This document shows positions 6,856-10,523 of a stretch of 10,523 nucleotides of DNA, piece after piece (the first letter of the stretch is position 1; every line of letters starts with the position of its first letter). The stretch is taken from positions 1 to 10,523 of the forward strand of contig JBJXHB010000241.1 in NCBI GenBank assembly GCA_046160725.1, in the 5' to 3' direction. Under the pieces are notes generated by a model. That model ran no database searches, was not told where the DNA came from, and worked only from the letters and a program-made list of their open reading frames with translations. The stretch is from JBJXHB01 sp046160725 (lineage in GTDB: Bacteria > Pseudomonadota > Gammaproteobacteria > Burkholderiales > Burkholderiaceae_C). A program made the position numbers and the translations under genes.

Positions 6856-6875
6856 GCCTGTGCGCAGGCACAGGC
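6856..6875. repeat. Second perfect hairpin in the dtd/tctC convergent gap
   Basis: GCCTGTGC (6856-6863) and GCACAGGC (6868-6875) form a perfect 8-bp stem with a 4-nt loop. It sits 8 nt after the tctC-like stop on the minus strand and before the terminator hairpin. There is no T-tract, so it may protect the mRNA 3' end or assist termination in either direction. Confidence 0.55.
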
Positions 6876-6883
6876 TCACGTCC

Positions 6884-7855
6884 TCAGTCAGCATACTGAC
6901 CGGCGGCCTTGATGACGGGGCCCCACTTGGCGATCTCGTCGGAGACGAACTTCTTGTGGTCCGCCGGGTTCACGCGGGCATCGGTGACGACCACGGCGCC
7001 CAGGGCCTCCTGGCGCTTGATGAACTCGGGGTCCTTCAACGCATTGCGCAGCGCCGCGTTCATGGTGTCCACCACGGCCTTGGGCGTACCCTTGGGCGCG
7101 TACATGCCGTGCCAGATCGTGACGTTGAAGCCCTTCATGCCCTGGGACTCCAGGGTCGGCAGCTTGGCCAGCGCCGGTGTGGTCAGCGGCTTGACCGTGG
7201 TCACGGCATAGGCCTTGATCTTGCCGGCCTCGATCTGCGTCGTCGTATTGGTCGTCTGGTCGCACATCAGGTCGACCTGGCCGCCCAGCAGGTCGGTCAT
7301 CGCCGGCGCGGTGCCCTTGTACGGCACGGTGGTCATGTCGATGCCCATCGCCTGCTGGAACAGCAGGCCGCACAGGTGCGACGCCGCGCCCAGGCCCGCA
7401 TTGGCCAGATTGATCTTGCCCTTGTTGGCCTCCAGCCACTTGCGCAGCTCGGCGAAGTTGGCCGCCGGCAGCGTGGGGCGGCCGACCAGGGTCATCGGCA
7501 CGTCGTTGACCATGCCGACGTATTCGAAGTCGCCCAGCGTGTCGTAGGGCATCTTGCGGTACAGCGCCGGCGACGTCGCCATGCCGATGTGGTGCAGCAG
7601 GAACGTGTAGCCGTCCGGCGCCGCCTTGGCAACCTTGGCGGCGCCGAGTGTGCCGCCGGCGCCGCCGACGTTCTCGATGATCACGGTCTGGTTGTTGAGG
7701 CTCTTGCGCAGCACCTCGCCCAGGTCACGGGCCACCTTGTCGGTCGGGCCGCCGGCCGCGAACGGCACGACCAGAGTGACGGGCTTCTCGGGGTAGGCGG
7801 CGAGAGCCGCTGCGGCGGCCAGGCCCAGTGCCAGGCTGGTGACGATCTTCTTCAT
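6884..7855 (-). CDS. Bug/TctC-family tripartite tricarboxylate transporter-type solute-binding protein
   Basis: This 323-residue periplasmic binding protein starts with a short Sec signal peptide (MKKIVTSLALGLAAAAALA) that ends just before AYPEKPV. The mature N-terminus, YPEKPVTLVVPFAAGGPTDK, is the hallmark of the Bug (Bordetella uptake gene) family. Other family features follow: VGGAGGTLGAAKVAKAAPDGYT, then VPYKGTAPAMTDLLGGQVDL, then MYAPKGTPKAVVDTMNAAL. Members bind carboxylates or other small organic ligands, but the ligand cannot be read here. An AAGGAA ribosome-binding site lies 8 nt before the ATG. No tctA or tctB membrane subunits are in the window, so it is an orphan, as most Bug proteins are. 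It is divergent from a membrane sensor kinase across 134 bp and ends at a strong intrinsic terminator. Some Bug proteins act in signalling rather than uptake. Confidence 0.94.
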   Translation of the reverse strand: MKKIVTSLALGLAAAAALAAYPEKPVTLVVPFAAGGPTDKVARDLGEVLRKSLNNQTVIIENVGGAGGTLGAAKVAKAAPDGYTFLLHHIGMATSPALYRKMPYDTLGDFEYVGMVNDVPMTLVGRPTLPAANFAELRKWLEANKGKINLANAGLGAASHLCGLLFQQAMGIDMTTVPYKGTAPAMTDLLGGQVDLMCDQTTNTTTQIEAGKIKAYAVTTVKPLTTPALAKLPTLESQGMKGFNVTIWHGMYAPKGTPKAVVDTMNAALRNALKDPEFIKRQEALGAVVVTDARVNPADHKKFVSDEIAKWGPVIKAAGQYAD

Positions 7856-7863
7856 GGCGGGCG

Positions 7864-7869
7864 TTCCTT
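7864..7869 (-). promoter_or_regulatory. Ribosome-binding site of the tctC-like gene
   Basis: On the minus strand the hexamer reads AAGGAA and is separated from the ATG at 7855 by 8 nt. It is one of the few clear Shine-Dalgarno sites in the window and fixes the start that also gives a proper signal peptide. Confidence 0.75.
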
Positions 7870-7889
7870 GCTTGAGTGGGTAAGGCAGA

Positions 7890-7917
7890 CCGGCATCGTA
7901 GAGTGCGGGCATGCCGG
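7890..7917. repeat. Inverted repeat in the tctC/sensor-kinase divergent region
   Basis: CCGGCA (7890-7895) and TGCCGG (7912-7917) are inverted copies 16 nt apart in the 134-bp divergent gap. They flank a TACGAT hexamer on the minus strand (7900-7895) that could be a -10 box for the tctC-like gene, though no -35 match is found. It could be an operator, but a 6-bp repeat in GC-rich DNA is weak evidence. I see no other convincing promoter in this gap. Confidence 0.2.
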
Positions 7918-7989
7918 ATCCTTCGCGGGAAACACGTACAGCGCATTGCAAGCGGCGATGTTCGGGTCGCACCGTGGCCAAGGCTTGAC

Positions 7990-9945
7990 ATGACGCAAGG
8001 TCGCGACGCCTCGGCACCACCACAGACGGCGCCGGGTGACCCGCTGGCGGCGTCAGGGCCATGGGTCCTGGGGCTGCTGCTCCTGCTGCCGCTGATACTG
8101 ACTGCCCTGCTGCATGCGCTGCTGCTGCAGGTGCCCGCCTCTGCAGGCGGCGCCTTGCGGACGTTTGTCGGGGTCGAGCGGGTGGACGATGCATCGCTGC
8201 ACCCGCCCGCAGGCCCAGGCCGGCCGGGCCGCCTGCCGCTGTTCGAGACTCTGCCCGCCAAGGGCCGTGCGCAGCCGTTCTGGCTGCTGGCGCGGTTCGA
8301 TCTGGCCGCCGACGAAGACTCGACCTGGCTGCTGGAGATCGCCCATCGCACATCGATACTGGTGTACCTGGACGGGCGGCTGTTGGCCCACTCGGTGCCG
8401 ATCGACGAGGCCGACCTGCCGCCGCGCAACCTGGTGCTGGGCAACCAGCGGCTGGTGGCCAGCGTACCGCCGGACTGGCTCGGCCGCGGCCCCCACATCC
8501 TGGCCGTGCGGGTCGGCGCGCCCGGTCCGTCGGGCACGTCGCTGGGCGGCATCCGGCTGGGACCGGCGCCCGAGATGCAGGCCGCCGATGCGGCGCGGCG
8601 GGGGTGGCTGTCCTTGCGCACGGCAACGGCGCTGGGGGCGCTGGTGGTCGGCCTGTTCCTCCTGTCGGCGTGGCTGGTGAACCGACAGGAGCGGCTGTAC
8701 CTGGGCGCCGCGCTGTACCTGATGCTGCTGGCCCTGCTGCTGTCGCCGTACCTGCTGGCCGAGCCGCCGCTGCCGGTGCCCTGGTGGCGCCTGGTGCTGG
8801 ACGTGGCCGACGTGGCGTCCAAGGCGCTGCTGGTGGGCATCGTCGTGGCGTCCTCCGGTTCCAGCTGGGGCTGGGCCCGCAGGCTGGCCTGGGGATATGC
8901 CGTCATCGCCATCCCGGTCGACGCGCTGGCTGCCCATGCGCGGCTGCCCTGGACCGACTTCGACCACCTCTGGCCCTGGTGGGCCCTGGGCAGCCGCCTG
9001 GCCATGCTTGGGCTGGCGGTGGCCCTGGCGGCCCGCGCATGGCTAGACCGGCCTGGCGCCCAGCGCGCCGTGACACTCGTGCTGTGCGGCCTGTCGTTGT
9101 GGGTCTGGTGCGACGTCAGCTTCTTTGCGCTGGTATGGCCGGGCCGCGTTGGCGTGCTGGATCTGAATGTGGTGGCCTATGCCGGCTGGGCGTTGTGGGT
9201 TGGTGCGCTGATGCACAGGCGCCTGCTGGACACGCGGCGGCGCGACGCCGAGCTGCGCGACGAGCTCGCATCCCGGCTGCAGCAGCGGACGGACGAGCTG
9301 CAGCACCAGTTCGCCGCGCTGCAGGCGAGCGAGAACGCGCGCATGGCGGCCCAGGAGCGCGAGCACCTGCTGCAGGAGATGCACGACGGCCTGGGTGCCC
9401 AGCTCACCGCAGCCAAGATGCTCGCTGGTGATGCGTCTCAGGGACGCGAGACGGTGGTGCGGGCGCTGGAGGATTGCATCCGCGAGCTGCGACTGGCGGT
9501 CGATGCGCTGAGCGTGACCGACGGCGACCTGGGCTTGCTGCTGGGCAGCCTGCGCCACCGGCTGGAGCCTGGCCTGGTGGCGGCCGGCGTCGCGCTGCAG
9601 TGGCGCCTGGTGGCCACGCCGCACCTGGCGGTACTGAAGGGGTCGCAGGCGCGCGAGCTGGCGCGCATCGTCCAGGAGGCGCTGGCCAACGTCATCCACC
9701 ATGCCGGCGCCGGCCGGATCCGCGTCGCCACCACGCAGGACGATGCCGCCGGCGTGTTGCGCCTGAGCATCGAGGACGATGGAAGCGGCATGGACCCGGC
9801 GCGGCCACCCGGCAGGGGCCTGCGCAACATGCGCACCCGGGCCCAGCGTCTAAGTGCGGCCATCCGCTGGCTGCCCGGCGAGGACGGACGCGGCACGCGC
9901 CTGGAGGTCGACCTGCCGTTGGATGACGCCCGCCACCAGCCTTGA
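7990..9945 (+). CDS. Membrane sensor histidine kinase, 7TM-DISM-like with HisKA_3/HATPase_c
   Basis: This 651-residue protein would autophosphorylate on histidine in response to an extracytoplasmic or membrane signal. The first membrane helix is at about 25-47 (a leucine-rich run). It is followed by a periplasmic region of about 160 residues with a jelly-roll-like look (WLLARFDLAADEDSTWLLEI, then VYLDGRLLAHS) as in 7TMR-DISM receptors. About seven hydrophobic helices (about 210-408) and a charged coiled coil (about 410-460) come next. The HisKA_3 box EMHDGLGAQLTAAKM places the phospho-acceptor at H465. The ATPase domain has N567 in EALANVIHHAG, the G1 box DGSG (597-600) and GRGLRNMRTRAQRL. 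Such kinases normally pair with a LuxR/NarL-type response regulator, but none is adjacent here. ATG 7990 has AAGG 6 nt upstream; upstream in-frame GTG starts would add unrelated sequence. Confidence 0.88.
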   Translation: MTQGRDASAPPQTAPGDPLAASGPWVLGLLLLLPLILTALLHALLLQVPASAGGALRTFVGVERVDDASLHPPAGPGRPGRLPLFETLPAKGRAQPFWLLARFDLAADEDSTWLLEIAHRTSILVYLDGRLLAHSVPIDEADLPPRNLVLGNQRLVASVPPDWLGRGPHILAVRVGAPGPSGTSLGGIRLGPAPEMQAADAARRGWLSLRTATALGALVVGLFLLSAWLVNRQERLYLGAALYLMLLALLLSPYLLAEPPLPVPWWRLVLDVADVASKALLVGIVVASSGSSWGWARRLAWGYAVIAIPVDALAAHARLPWTDFDHLWPWWALGSRLAMLGLAVALAARAWLDRPGAQRAVTLVLCGLSLWVWCDVSFFALVWPGRVGVLDLNVVAYAGWALWVGALMHRRLLDTRRRDAELRDELASRLQQRTDELQHQFAALQASENARMAAQEREHLLQEMHDGLGAQLTAAKMLAGDASQGRETVVRALEDCIRELRLAVDALSVTDGDLGLLLGSLRHRLEPGLVAAGVALQWRLVATPHLAVLKGSQARELARIVQEALANVIHHAGAGRIRVATTQDDAAGVLRLSIEDDGSGMDPARPPGRGLRNMRTRAQRLSAAIRWLPGEDGRGTRLEVDLPLDDARHQP

Positions 9946-9972
9946 CAGCCTGTTGCCGACCGCAAGGCTGGT
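9935..9972. terminator. Inverted repeat spanning the gap between two convergent stop codons
   Basis: ACCAGCCTTG (9935-9944) and CAAGGCTGGT (9963-9972) form a perfect 10-bp stem with an 18-nt loop. The left arm includes most of the kinase stop codon (9943-9945) and the right arm ends against the TetR stop (9973-9975). It could act as a bidirectional terminator or 3'-end stabiliser. Neither side has a T-tract, so standard intrinsic termination is uncertain. Confidence 0.45.
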
Positions 9973-10523
9973 TCAGGTGTCGCGCACGTCCAGGCCGGCC
10001 AGCACCAGTGACTCGATCACGCGCTGGGCAGCCGCGAAATCGGCTTCCTCCAGGGCCGGCTTGCCCAGCAACAGCGCGAACTGCGGCGCCAGGTCGGCAT
10101 AGGCCTGCGTCACGGCCCACAGCACGAACATCAGGTGGGTGTAGTTCAGGCGCCGGACCTGCCCGCCGCGGGCCCAGCGCTCGAACACCCGCACGTCGGC
10201 CTTCAACACGGGCAGCACGCGCTCGACCAGGGCGTCGCCGTACAGCGGCGCACCGGCCATCACCTCGCGGCTGAACACGCGCGAGCCGTCCGGCCGCTCG
10301 CGCGCGCTGCGCAGCTTGGCACCGATGTAGCGGCGCAACGCCGCGGCCGGGTCGTCGCCGGCCGCCAGCTCGCCCATGCCCTGCAGCCATTGCGTCACCA
10401 CGTCGTCCAGCACGCGACGGTACAACGCCTCCTTGCTCGGAAAATAGTAGAGCAGGTGGTGCCGGCTCAGCCCTGCCGCGGCACCGATGGCCTCCAGCGA
10501 CGCCCCCTCGAAACCATAGCGGG
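9973..10523 (-). CDS. TetR-family regulator with RutR-like C-terminal domain (N-terminus cut by window edge)
   Basis: The 182 visible residues on the minus strand lack only the extreme N-terminus. The DNA-binding helix-turn-helix is clear (ASLEAIGAAAGLSRHHLLYY, then FPSKEALYRRVL), with SRHHLLYYF as the recognition helix end. The ligand/dimer domain (FSREVMAGAPLYGDALVERV, then the WARGGQVRRLNYTHLMFVLW stretch and YADLAPQFALLLG) resembles the TetR_C_3 type found in RutR, the pyrimidine/purine-responsive regulator of Escherichia coli. Family members regulate nucleobase catabolism and other pathways, but the ligand cannot be assigned from sequence. The gene is convergent with the sensor kinase, so its targets probably lie upstream, beyond the right edge. 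Confidence 0.88.
   Translation of the reverse strand, partial: RYGFEGASLEAIGAAAGLSRHHLLYYFPSKEALYRRVLDDVVTQWLQGMGELAAGDDPAAALRRYIGAKLRSARERPDGSRVFSREVMAGAPLYGDALVERVLPVLKADVRVFERWARGGQVRRLNYTHLMFVLWAVTQAYADLAPQFALLLGKPALEEADFAAAQRVIESLVLAGLDVRDT

Noticed and set aside
7985..7990. TTGACA, a perfect -35 hexamer
   Set aside because: It ends on the first base of the kinase start codon, so it cannot drive that gene, and no -10 match at proper spacing was found inside the gene.
8069..8132. CTG-rich run resembling a trinucleotide repeat
   Set aside because: It encodes the leucine-rich first membrane helix of the kinase; preferred CTG leucine codons explain it.
8053..8967. 304-codon minus-strand frame within the sensor kinase
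   Set aside because: The product is Gln/Arg/His-rich and opposite well-defined kinase membrane segments, so it is a shadow frame.

Overview
This is a GC-rich window (roughly 70% GC by eye) with densely packed genes. It looks like a chromosomal segment of a betaproteobacterium of the order Burkholderiales. The evidence is the type-2 tyrosyl-tRNA synthetase divergent from an M23-type cell-wall peptidase, an orphan Bug/TctC solute-binding protein (a family greatly expanded in this order), and protein sequences that read like Comamonadaceae/Sphaerotilaceae homologues. The genus cannot be fixed from the sequence alone. I see no insertion sequence, phage gene, CRISPR array, tRNA or rRNA.

Layout. 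(1) At the left edge, on the minus strand, is the N-terminal part of a membrane-anchored M23 peptidase, cut by the window end. (2) A divergent intergenic region of about 185 bp follows, carrying a composite stem-loop and a TATAAC box. (3) On the plus strand is tyrS, then after a 94-bp gap a tight five-gene run: the 2Fe-2S small subunit and the molybdopterin large subunit of a xanthine dehydrogenase/CO-dehydrogenase-like hydroxylase, a small exported DUF5329-type protein, a cation diffusion facilitator (CDF) metal transporter, and D-aminoacyl-tRNA deacylase (dtd). The four junctions are -4, +1, -4 and -4 nt, with ATG, ATG, TTG and GTG starts, so translational coupling is likely. (4) On the minus strand is a tctC-like periplasmic binding protein, followed by two tandem hairpins, one of them a clear intrinsic terminator. 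(5) Divergent from it is a 651-residue sensor histidine kinase of 7TM-DISM/HisKA_3 type. (6) Convergent with that kinase, and cut by the right edge, is a TetR-family regulator with a RutR-like C-terminal domain. A 10-bp inverted repeat lies across the gap between the two stop codons.

How the genes may work together. TyrRS and Dtd are functionally linked by known biology, because TyrRS can charge D-tyrosine and Dtd hydrolyses D-aminoacyl-tRNA. The hydroxylase pair lacks the usual FAD subunit, so its electron acceptor and substrate are open. The Bug protein has no TctA/TctB partner here and the kinase has no response regulator here. Their divergent arrangement suggests, as inference only, a ligand-sensing pair. 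I found no clearly new system; the most notable points are the FAD-less hydroxylase inside a tyrS-dtd cluster and the orphan Bug/orphan kinase pair.
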